A DNA stretch of 10,853 nt from assembly GCA_011051635.1 (NCBI GenBank), contig DRKV01000221.1, positions 1 through 10,853 of the forward strand. Direction: 5' to 3'. The DNA comes from Chloroflexota bacterium (GTDB lineage: Bacteria > Chloroflexota > Anaerolineae > Anaerolineales > DRKV01). The position numbers and the translations under genes are program-made. Below, in pieces: positions 1 through 7,300 of the stretch (position 1 is the first letter of the stretch; each line of letters begins with the position of its first letter). The notes under the pieces were generated by a model. That model was not told where the DNA came from, searched no databases, and saw only the letters and a program-made list of their open reading frames with translations.

Positions 1-1787
1 AAATGACGGCGGGTTTCTTCAAATGTCTCTGGAGCGACGTTGCCCCGATAATCTTCCGGCCACCGGCGGAAATAGCAGTTCAAGGTAGCGTCTTTTTTAC
101 TAGGCGCGGGATGCTGGTCTCGGAAGCGTTGAACAAAGCCGGTAGCGTAATCGTCTACCACCCGGATGTCTGCCCGTCCAGTATGCTCGGCTGCCCATGC
201 TGCCGATGCCGTATCGCGCAATTCAATAGTATCCGAGAGCATCAGGAGGCTCGTCACCGCCCGAATGTAACGGGGCTGCCGCAATGGGCCGATGCCCGCG
301 CCGGCAATCCAGGTGTGTTTGCCGGCGGTTTTGGCACTCCGGAAGGCGTGCAACACCACTCCCAGGGCGCGCAAATCCATCAAAGGGCCGCCGCCCATGA
401 TGGTCAGTTCCGCGCGGGCAGCCGCAGGGAGCAAGGCCTCGCTGTAAGCGGGGATGATTTTTACCCCCGGATACCCCAATTCCCGAATGGTATGCTCCGA
501 GATGAAGGGGTACAGAGAAGCCAGTATGATGTCGTCCGTCCCTGTGCGAGTCAGGCGGTGCAGTAATTCTCCCAGTATGGCTTTGTCCCCTGCCGTCTCG
601 GTTCCGTACCAGCCCACAATCAGGGCGCTTTTTGCTGCAGGAAGGCGGGTCTCTCCGCGGGTGGGGCGGACCCGTTTGGGGCATCGGGTTACATCCAGAC
701 GGCGTTTCCACCATAAGGTTTGCAAATTGTCTCGCAACTGCGTCAACGCAGGATAGCGGGCGTGATAATCGTGAATGCAGTCGGCGCAGTGATTGACGAG
801 AATAGAGCGACGCACAGGAATGTGTTCCAGATACAGTTGCCGGGCAGGTGTATCAAGGGCATTTCCCAAAACGGGAGAGTGTGGTGCGCAGTAGAGCAAT
901 TGTCCGCGGCTGTCCAGCGTAACGGCATTTGTCTGATAAGGGCAAGCAATAGCGCGTTTCCCCCCCAACAACATGCCGCGAATGCTTTCGTAGGTGCGTC
1001 GCACAGCAGGAGACGTTTCATATTCTTTCAACAAACGCGTGAAAAATAACGCTAAATGATAAGCCTCCTCGGGAGTGAAATTGCGGATGTATTCCCCCTG
1101 CGGTTCGTTGTATAAACGTCGGATAAATTCCGCAACCCGGAAGCGTCCCCGCAGGCCTTCATCCATAACGAAATCCAGCAATTCATCTACATCCCAAAGA
1201 TTGTCTTTGGTGATGGTGCAGCCAAAAGTGACGGGAATTTCAGTTTTATCTCGCAGGTAGCGAATTACGCGCATCGCGCTTTGGAAATTGCCCGTGCGTC
1301 CCCGAATGCGGTCGTGCACCTCCCCGACGCCGTCCAGTGAAACCATAACATTGAAGGGGATGGATGCTTTTTGGCAAATCTGAGCGGATGCCAGTACCCG
1401 TTCCAGGACAGTTTCGGCTTGGATGGCATTCGTAATCAGACCGGTGCCTTTCAGTCCAGGCTTCTTTTGCGTCAGCACCGTAAAAATCTGAGGTAGGTCG
1501 CGTCGCAGAGTTGGTTCTCCACCGCTGACACCGATGTAGCGGACTTTACGGAAGAGAGGGTCGTCCAAAATACGGGCGAGTTCCGACGGGCTGATTTCTT
1601 TGTCTCGCTTGCGCTGCCATATCAGACACATTTGACATCTTGAGTTACAAATATCATTCACTAACAAGTTGATAGTGGCTGGCAAAATGGGAAAACGTTG
1701 CCCCAATCGGCGGTGGCGCACCTCGTACCAGAAGGCTCCTGTGAATTGGCGCAACCGGCGATAAAGAGAACTCGCGTATGTCATCAT
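1..1787 (-). CDS. Radical SAM/SPASM protein fused to a polysaccharide pyruvyl transferase domain (3' end outside window)
   Basis: Translating the minus strand from 1787 gives one uninterrupted frame of about 595 residues that runs off the left edge. The N-terminal part is a radical SAM enzyme: the 4Fe-4S/SAM motif CNSRCQMC has its cysteines at residues 47, 51 and 54, and GGEP follows at 89-92. Cys282, Cys300, Cys334, Cys337 and perhaps Cys369 look like a SPASM/twitch auxiliary-cluster domain. From about residue 388 the protein changes to a polysaccharide pyruvyl transferase (CsaB/WcaK-like) fold: GWYGTETAGDKAIL, GGGPLMD at 465-471, GAGIGP near 496, and ELRD at 522-525 followed by VVDD. CsaB-type enzymes move pyruvate from phosphoenolpyruvate onto glycans as a ketal. 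The substrate of the radical SAM half is unknown. The ATG at 1787 overlaps the sulfotransferase stop by ATGA, which fixes the start, although a second ATG follows at once. Sampled GC is about 45-55%, lower than in genes to the right. Both domain calls are firm; the joint function is open. Confidence 0.88.
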   Translation of the reverse strand, partial: MMTYASSLYRRLRQFTGAFWYEVRHRRLGQRFPILPATINLLVNDICNSRCQMCLIWQRKRDKEISPSELARILDDPLFRKVRYIGVSGGEPTLRRDLPQIFTVLTQKKPGLKGTGLITNAIQAETVLERVLASAQICQKASIPFNVMVSLDGVGEVHDRIRGRTGNFQSAMRVIRYLRDKTEIPVTFGCTITKDNLWDVDELLDFVMDEGLRGRFRVAEFIRRLYNEPQGEYIRNFTPEEAYHLALFFTRLLKEYETSPAVRRTYESIRGMLLGGKRAIACPYQTNAVTLDSRGQLLYCAPHSPVLGNALDTPARQLYLEHIPVRRSILVNHCADCIHDYHARYPALTQLRDNLQTLWWKRRLDVTRCPKRVRPTRGETRLPAAKSALIVGWYGTETAGDKAILGELLHRLTRTGTDDIILASLYPFISEHTIRELGYPGVKIIPAYSEALLPAAARAELTIMGGGPLMDLRALGVVLHAFRSAKTAGKHTWIAGAGIGPLRQPRYIRAVTSLLMLSDTIELRDTASAAWAAEHTGRADIRVVDDYATGFVQRFRDQHPAPSKKDATLNCYFRRWPEDYRGNVAPETFEETRRH

Positions 1788-2554
1788 AGCCCGTATTCTA
1801 GCCCTAATTTTTCGGAAATACTGCCCGTGATTTCCCAGAAAAGTTCGTTTTGTTCTGCTGTGAGTACTTCCTTCCACTTCCCGGGTCCGCCTTTAACGCC
1901 TCCCTGGAAACCTTTGCGCCAATGACTCTGGTATTTGCGAGCCTGGTAATCCCGCTGAAGGCGGAGATAACTTGATTTCTCGATGGCTGTTGAGATTTGC
2001 TCGTTGCTCCATTGGTACCCCAGGAAATCGCCCACGCGTTGCAGGGATTTTAGGGGATTATCGTACAGGGCACGGTACTGTATCGGCAGGAGAGAGCATG
2101 TGCTCTCGCGCGATGCCATCCACCCGGCGACGTGCTCATGCCATGCCCCATAAGGAACACGTCCGTGGAGAAAGTCAATGAAGAAGGCAGGGAAATCCCG
2201 CTTGTCATCGTGAAGTCTGACGAGAAAGTGATGGTACGAAATAGCGACATCCCGGCCATCCCGGTATAGATAGATGACCTTGCGGTATTGGGCGCGATAG
2301 GGATAGTGACTCTTCAATATCCGGGGGCGGCGTGGTATCCACTCGGCAGGCCAGGTTTCGTGGATGTCCGGGATAACGCGTCCGATGTTTTCAATGTGCC
2401 ATTCGCCTTGCGGTTCCAGTAAATTTGCCAGCAGATAACGCATCCAGGTGTTTCCCGAGCGCGGATACGAGACCAAAAAAACGTCATCGGGACGCGGCTG
2501 GAACGCAGGTTTGCGTCGCAGACGCGATACAACGGCTTTGCGAATGGATTTCAT
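1784..2554 (-). CDS. PAPS-dependent sulfotransferase
   Basis: This 256-residue cytosolic protein of the Sulfotransfer_1 type would transfer sulfate from PAPS to a hydroxyl, here probably on a sugar of the surface glycan. The 5'-phosphosulfate loop is SYPRSGNTW (residues 29-37). KSHYPY (81-86) carries the likely catalytic His83. The 3'-phosphate-binding segment is YRDGRDVAISYHHF (97-110). The C-terminal PAPS loop starts RKG at 213-215 and reaches GKWKEVLT only after a glycine-rich stretch of about nine residues, longer than the usual RKGxxGDWK. The open frame extends far upstream, but that part is an antisense shadow of the flippase. The ATG at 2554 is chosen because it overlaps the flippase stop by ATGA and places the PAPS loop at the normal distance from the N-terminus. 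There is no Shine-Dalgarno sequence before it, so translation probably depends on reinitiation after the flippase. The family call is firm; the acceptor is not known. Confidence 0.9.
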   Translation of the reverse strand: MKSIRKAVVSRLRRKPAFQPRPDDVFLVSYPRSGNTWMRYLLANLLEPQGEWHIENIGRVIPDIHETWPAEWIPRRPRILKSHYPYRAQYRKVIYLYRDGRDVAISYHHFLVRLHDDKRDFPAFFIDFLHGRVPYGAWHEHVAGWMASRESTCSLLPIQYRALYDNPLKSLQRVGDFLGYQWSNEQISTAIEKSSYLRLQRDYQARKYQSHWRKGFQGGVKGGPGKWKEVLTAEQNELFWEITGSISEKLGLEYGL

Positions 2555-3996
2555 GGTGTTGTTTTTTTCAGGAGAAAGCGTTTCCCTTCGTGCCACCAAT
2601 AGCGGATGTGACGGCCCTCCAGCAGCCCCAGGAGGATGGCATAACTGCCGCTGAACGCCGACATTTTTACTGCCAGACTCCACCAGGGAGACAATCCCAC
2701 CAATTGGACCAGCAACCCCCAGGCGAGAAGCAGCCCGCTCCCCAGCGCCAGCAACGGAGCGCCGAACAGCGCCCGCACCGAGAAGCGCACATACGGACGC
2801 GCTTCCCAGAAGAGAATCCCGATGCCGAAGGCCAGCATGATGTCCACCGCCAGGGCGACGCCTTCGATGCCCCACCGCGGCCCCAGGGTGAACAATCCCA
2901 GAAGCATCACGCCCAGTTGCCACAGGCGGGCGCGGGTGAGAATCTCCGGACGCCCCACGGCGATGAAAATGTTGCCCGTAGAGACCTTGATGGGGTCCAG
3001 CAGGGTGTAAACCAGCATCAGGCGGAAAGGCGTCATCATCGGCAGCCACTTGTCGCCAATCACAAAGTGGATGAACTCCGGAACCAGCAGGAAGAGCAAC
3101 CCCGCCAGGAAGAATCCGCTGCGGATGAGAAAAGCGTTCACCCGGAAGAAGGCTTGCGAGAGACGTTTGGGTTTTCCTTTTAGCGCTGCATACGTCCCGC
3201 TGACTACCTGGTTGATGGGAGAAGCAAATAACTTGCGGGGGTAGGTGGCGAAAGTGTAAGCCCGCGAGTAAAATCCCAGGGGCGCATCGCCCAAAAAGCG
3301 CCCCGTCCACAAATCATCCACCCGGTCGAGCATCTGGAGGATGATGATGCCGCCGGTGGTGCGTTTCCCGAAATCGAGCAGGTAGGCGGCGGTCTCGCGT
3401 TCCCACCCGAAGCGGGGACGCCACACCGGACGAATGAGATAGAACCCTGCCAGACTGATGAGCGCGGCGAGGATGTCTGTCGAGACCAGGCTCCACAGCC
3501 CGGCCCCCCGCCAGGCCAGAAAGATGGCCGTCAGGGTGGTCAGCAGCGCTCTGCTCCCATCCAGCAGGGCTACCCGGCGGAAGGCAACCTTCCGGGTCAG
3601 GGTGACGCGCGCCGTGCCGGTGAGATGCTGGGCGGCTCTGCTGAGCAGGATAGTCCACAACACCCAGCGGTTTTGCGGCGGGATGAACCAGGGCGCCAGC
3701 GCCCCCACCCCGGCCACCCAGAGCAGATTGAAGAGTACCGTCAAGGTGAAGTGTACCCGGCGGGCGGTCTCTCCCTCGCTTTGGCGGGCGCGGTGTACCA
3801 AGGCTGCTCCCATCCCGAAACCCGGCAGGGCGTGAGTCAGCATCACCAGGGAAGCCGCGTAAGCGTACACCCCGAATTGCGCCGGCAACAGCAGCCGCGC
3901 CAGCACAATCGAACGCACGAACTGGATGAGAGCCTGGAACCCGCTGGAAGCAATCGTGTATCCTGCAGAGCGGACGCTGCGTTGGGCGAGGGTCAT
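2551..3996 (-). CDS. Polysaccharide flippase, Wzx/WzxC-like (MOP superfamily)
   Basis: This 481-residue, highly hydrophobic protein has the pattern of a multi-spanning (about 12-14 segments) polysaccharide exporter. The N-terminus is typical of the family: a short basic lead (LAQRSVRSAGY), then a helix with FVRSIVLARLL and the QFGVYAYA segment. The middle carries the conserved stretch DRVDDLWTGRFLG followed by LGFYSRAYTFATYPRK, which resembles the WzxC/Polysacc_synt_3 group. Such proteins move undecaprenyl-linked glycan from the inner to the outer face of the cytoplasmic membrane. It is the first gene of the minus-strand operon, and its stop overlaps the sulfotransferase start. The ATG at 3996 gives the expected family N-terminus, but no good Shine-Dalgarno sequence precedes it. 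A run of seven A residues in the mRNA lies just before the end (2562-2568), with no sign of a frame change. GC is above 60%, like the plus-strand genes and unlike the two genes downstream of it. Confidence 0.9.
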   Translation of the reverse strand: MTLAQRSVRSAGYTIASSGFQALIQFVRSIVLARLLLPAQFGVYAYAASLVMLTHALPGFGMGAALVHRARQSEGETARRVHFTLTVLFNLLWVAGVGALAPWFIPPQNRWVLWTILLSRAAQHLTGTARVTLTRKVAFRRVALLDGSRALLTTLTAIFLAWRGAGLWSLVSTDILAALISLAGFYLIRPVWRPRFGWERETAAYLLDFGKRTTGGIIILQMLDRVDDLWTGRFLGDAPLGFYSRAYTFATYPRKLFASPINQVVSGTYAALKGKPKRLSQAFFRVNAFLIRSGFFLAGLLFLLVPEFIHFVIGDKWLPMMTPFRLMLVYTLLDPIKVSTGNIFIAVGRPEILTRARLWQLGVMLLGLFTLGPRWGIEGVALAVDIMLAFGIGILFWEARPYVRFSVRALFGAPLLALGSGLLLAWGLLVQLVGLSPWWSLAVKMSAFSGSYAILLGLLEGRHIRYWWHEGKRFLLKKTTP

Positions 3997-3998
3997 GG

Positions 3999-4103
3999 GG
4001 TATCAAGTGCCACGTATTACGTATCACGTATCAGGTGTCACGTGTCAAGGGTCAGGGAACAGGGGGCAGGTGTTAGGCGACGGGGGGCAGGCGACAGGTA
4101 TCA
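3999..4103. repeat. Degenerate heptamer tandem array (about 15 units)
   Basis: Reading in steps of seven from 3999 gives GGTATCA, AGTGCCA, CGTATTA, CGTATCA, CGTATCA, GGTGTCA, CGTGTCA, AGGGTCA, GGGAACA, GGGGGCA, GGTGTTA, GGCGACG, GGGGGCA, GGCGACA and GGTATCA. The phase is kept through all 15 units with no insertion. Positions 6-7 are CA in most units, while positions 1-4 drift between CGTA, GGTG and GGGG. The array begins two bases upstream of the flippase start codon, so it covers that gene's promoter area. It recalls the heptameric STRR repeats of filamentous cyanobacteria in unit size only; the sequence differs. Confidence 0.85.
4020..4048 (-). promoter_or_regulatory. Possible promoter of the flippase operon inside the heptamer array
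   Basis: On the minus strand a perfect TTGACA (4048-4043) is followed after 17 bases by GATACG (4025-4020), which matches only three of six -10 positions. The -35 hexamer arises from the heptamer units themselves, so it may be a by-product of the repeat. No better pair is apparent close to the start at 3996. Confidence 0.3.
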
Positions 4104-4110
4104 GAAGGAA

Positions 4111-4208
4111 CTTTCGCACTTTCACACTTTCAAACTTTCAAACTTGCCCACTTGCAAACGCTCACACTTTCTCACTTGCAAACTTTTCACACCTTCCAAA
4201 CTTGCACA
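4111..4208. repeat. Degenerate octamer tandem array (12 units)
   Basis: Directly after the heptamers, separated only by GAAGGAA, the period changes to eight. The units are CTTTCGCA, CTTTCACA, CTTTCAAA, CTTTCAAA, CTTGCCCA, CTTGCAAA, CGCTCACA, CTTTCTCA, CTTGCAAA, then the nine-base units CTTTTCACA and CCTTCCAAA, and last CTTGCACA. The consensus is CTTKCAMA. One strand is poor in G and the other poor in C. The last unit supplies the -35 element of the likely ligase promoter. Confidence 0.85.
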
Positions 4209-4230
4209 CATCCCTGCTTTGTGTTATGGT
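4202..4230 (+). promoter_or_regulatory. Likely sigma70-type promoter of the ligase operon
   Basis: TTGCAC (4202-4207) and TATGGT (4225-4230) are separated by 17 bases, and the -10 is preceded by TGT, an extended -10. Transcription would start near 4237, leaving a leader of about 75 bases before the ATG at 4313. The -35 lies in the last octamer unit, so the array adjoins and partly forms the promoter. A purine-rich ribosome binding site (AGAAGAGGT, about 4297-4305) stands seven bases before the ligase ATG. Confidence 0.6.
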
Positions 4231-4312
4231 AAGCGCGCCTTAAAAACCACAGGGGCAGCCGAAAATCATACCACAGACCACCCTGTTTCACAGACGAGAA
4301 GAGGTTTCCTGC

Positions 4313-7300
4313 ATGGCTCGATTGTCACGTTTCGCCGATGGCTTGATGGAAGCCGCCTGGCTGGCGGCGCTGATTGGAACGCCCGTATTTTTCGACGTTT
4401 ACTCCAGCCGCATCTTCGAACCCGACAAAATTACGCTCCTTCGCAGTCTGGCGCTGCTGGCGTTGGGCGCGTGGCTGGTCAAAATCCTTGCCCAGGGGGG
4501 CTTCCGCTGGCAAACCCTGGAACGCAAAGCGACCTGGCGGCAAACCTTCACGAGCATCCCTCTGGCGCTGCCCGTGACCTTGCTCTTTCTGGTCTACCTC
4601 ATCGCCACCATCTTCTCGGTCGCCCCGCGCACCAGTTTGTGGGGGTCGTACCAGCGCTTGCAGGGCTTCTACACCACTTTCGGGTATCTGGTCTTCTTCG
4701 CCGTGATTGCCGGCAACCTGCGCCGTCGGGAGCAAATCGAGCGCATTCTGACAACCGTGATTGTCTCCAGCCTGGCCGTCAGCCTGTACGGCATCTTGCA
4801 GCACTACGGCCTCGACCCCGTCCCCTGGGGCGGCAACGTCAAGAACCGGATTGCGGCCAACATGGGCAACTCCATCTTCGTGGCGGCGTATCTCATCATG
4901 GCCGTGCCGCTGACCGTGGCGCGGGTCATCGAGAGTATGCGGGCTATCCTGGGAACCCAGGAGGCGGATACCGCCCGCCATGTCATTCGCGCTACCCTTT
5001 ACATCTTCATCCTCGCTTTGCAGGTGATTGCGATTTACTTCAGCGGGAGCCGCGGCCCCTTCCTGGGGCTTCTCGCCGGGCTGTTCTTCTTCTTCCTGCT
5101 GGTCGCAGCCCGGGCCCGCAAGCGCTGGCTGACGATGGGAACTATCACGGCGACGCTGGTCGGAGTCGTTTTCCTGGGGCTGCTCAACGTCCCCAACGGC
5201 CCGCTGGAGCCGCTGCGCGATTCTCCCTGGGTGGGGCGTTTCGGCCACCTTCTGGATACCGACCAGCGCACCAGCAAAGTGCGTCAGTACATCTGGGAAG
5301 GAGCCTCTCAATTGGTTGCCCCCCACGAGCCGATAACTTTCCCTGACGGCACGCCCGACCGCTGGAACGCCATCCGCCCCCTGATTGGCTACGGGCCGGA
5401 GAGCATGTATGTGGCCTACAACCGTTTCTACCCGCCTAAACTGGGGCAGGTGGAAAAGCGCAATGCTTCGCCCGACCGTTCCCACAACGAGACCTGGGAT
5501 TCGCTGGTCACTACCGGCGTCCTGGGGCTGCTGGTCTATCTCTTCGTCTTCGGCTCGGTCTTCTACTACGGCTTCCGCTGGCTGGGCTTGATTGCCACGC
5601 CCCGGCAGCGCACCTGGTTCATTGCCTTCGTCGTCGTCGGGGGCGTGCTGGGGGCGGTGGCGTTGACAGTCCTGCTGGGAATCGCCTTCCTGGGGGTGGG
5701 GTTGCCTCTCGGCATCCTGACCGGATTGGTGGGCTACATCACCATGCGTTCCTTGCAGGGGGCCGGGGCGGATGAAGAAACCGGCCTCGATTGGCGCTCC
5801 CTGGCGATGATAGCCTTTTTTACGGCGGTCATCGCCCATTTTGTGGAAATTCACTTTGGGATTGCCATCGTCTCGACCCGTACCCATTTTTGGATTTACA
5901 CGGCTTCCCTCCTCGTGATGGGACACATCCTCCCCGCGGGGAAGTGGCACACCTTTGAAGGGGCTGCCGCCCCCCGGGAAACAGCAGCCCCCCAAAAGGG
6001 AGGCCGTCGCACCCGCTCCCGAAAAGCGCGGCAAACCCAAAGGGAGTCGTCCCCCTGGGAGGGCGTTTTCATCGGCGGAGGGATTGTCTCTCTTCTGATG
6101 GTCGTCCTGGGCTTCGACTACATTTCCAATCTCAATCACAATGCCTCTGCGGGAACCGTCCTGTGGGAGTCGCTGACGCGCCTGCCCCTCCAGAAAAACG
6201 CCCTCTCCTACGGCATCCTGGCGCTGGTGGTGACGGTGTGGATTGTGGCTACCCTCCTGTTTGCCTGCGAGGAGGAGCGCGCCCGCTCCGTGGGGCTGGG
6301 GAAGGCCATCGCTGCGATTGGCGGGATTTCTTTCCTGGTGGGGCTGTTGTACTGGGCCTGGCAGGCGGGGACGCTGGCGGCGCTTTCGCAACTCGCACCC
6401 GCCACCCAGGAGCAACTTGTGGCTCAGTTGCGCAGTTTCGAAGGCCTTCTCACCCATTTTTACCTGTACGGCCTGCTGGTTTTGCTGGGGATGGCTTTCG
6501 TCTTGCCTCCCTCTCAGGGCGTCAGGCGGCAGGCGGAAGCAGCCTGGGCAGGCGTGGCGGCTCCCTTCATCCTCCTGGCCGTCATCGCAATCAGCGTGAC
6601 CACCAACCTGCGCGTCATCCAGGCCGACATCGCCTTCAAGATGGCCGACCCTTTCACGCGGGGGACGCAGTGGCCGGTTGCCATGCTGGTGTACCAGCAC
6701 GCTATTGACCTGGCCCCCAACGAGGACTACTACTACCTTTTCCTGGGGCGGGCGTATCTGGAGCAGGCCAAGAACCTGAAGACGGTCGAGGAGCGCCGTT
6801 CGCTCTTCTTGCAGGCGGAGCGGGACCTGAAGACCGCCCAAAAACTGAACCCCCTCAACACCGACCACACGGCTAATCTGGCGCGGTTGTACAGTTGGTG
6901 GGCTTCGGCCACCGATGACCCTGCCGAGCGCAAGAAATACGCCGACCTTTCGGACGCCTACTACGAGAAAGCGCTTGCGCTCAGCCCGCACAACGTCGTC
7001 CTGTGGGGCGAGTGGGCTATCCTGGACCTGAACCTGCGTCACGACCCCGAGGCTGCCCTGGAAAAACTCGACCACGCCCAGGAACTGGACGATACCTACG
7101 ACCGCACCTACGCCTTGCTGGGTGATTATTACCTCAACCAGGCCCGCCAGGCCGAGGGAGACGCCCGCCAGCAGGCCCTGGAAAAAGCCGCCGAGGCTTA
7201 TGCCCAGGCGTTGGAACGCGTTCACGGCCAGAAGCAGACCGCCTACATGTACGGCAGCGCTCTGGGGAACGTGTACATCGAGTTACAGCAGTATCCCCAG

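Larger units (their letters stand above)
3997..4312. other. Divergent intergenic region between the two operons
   Basis: This 316-base stretch separates the starts of the flippase (minus) and the ligase (plus). About two thirds is low-complexity: a heptamer array next to the flippase and an octamer array next to it. The remaining part nearest the ligase is ordinary sequence with a likely promoter and leader. Short open frames that cross it are made of the repeats and are not credible genes. An ACAGGG/CCCTGT inverted repeat (about 4249-4287) has a long loop and is probably chance. Confidence 0.85.

Noticed and set aside
223..714. A 163-residue minus-strand open frame at the left end
   Set aside because: It lies in a different frame from the radical SAM/pyruvyl transferase gene, which shows conserved motifs throughout this interval.
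2555..3310. Upstream extension of the sulfotransferase frame to 3310 (508 residues)
   Set aside because: The added part is Arg/Gly/Pro/His-rich and overlaps the flippase gene in another frame. The ATG at 2554 with the ATGA overlap is the better start.
3999..4208. CRISPR array
   Set aside because: The repeats are contiguous 7- and 8-mers without spacers, and no cas genes are present.
4249..4287. ACAGGG/CCCTGT inverted repeat in the ligase leader as an attenuator
   Set aside because: Six base pairs with a loop of over 20 bases and no U-run is within chance expectation.
3625..5346. A 573-residue plus-strand open frame crossing the intergenic region
   Set aside because: It runs through the antisense of the flippase, the repeat arrays and an alternate frame of the ligase, and encodes low-complexity residues with no domain.
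4325..7225. A 966-residue open frame on the minus strand opposite the ligase
   Set aside because: It is rich in Gln, Gly, Asp, Glu and Arg with no recognisable domain, and it mirrors a gene with clear membrane helices and motifs. High-GC coding sequence often leaves long antisense frames.
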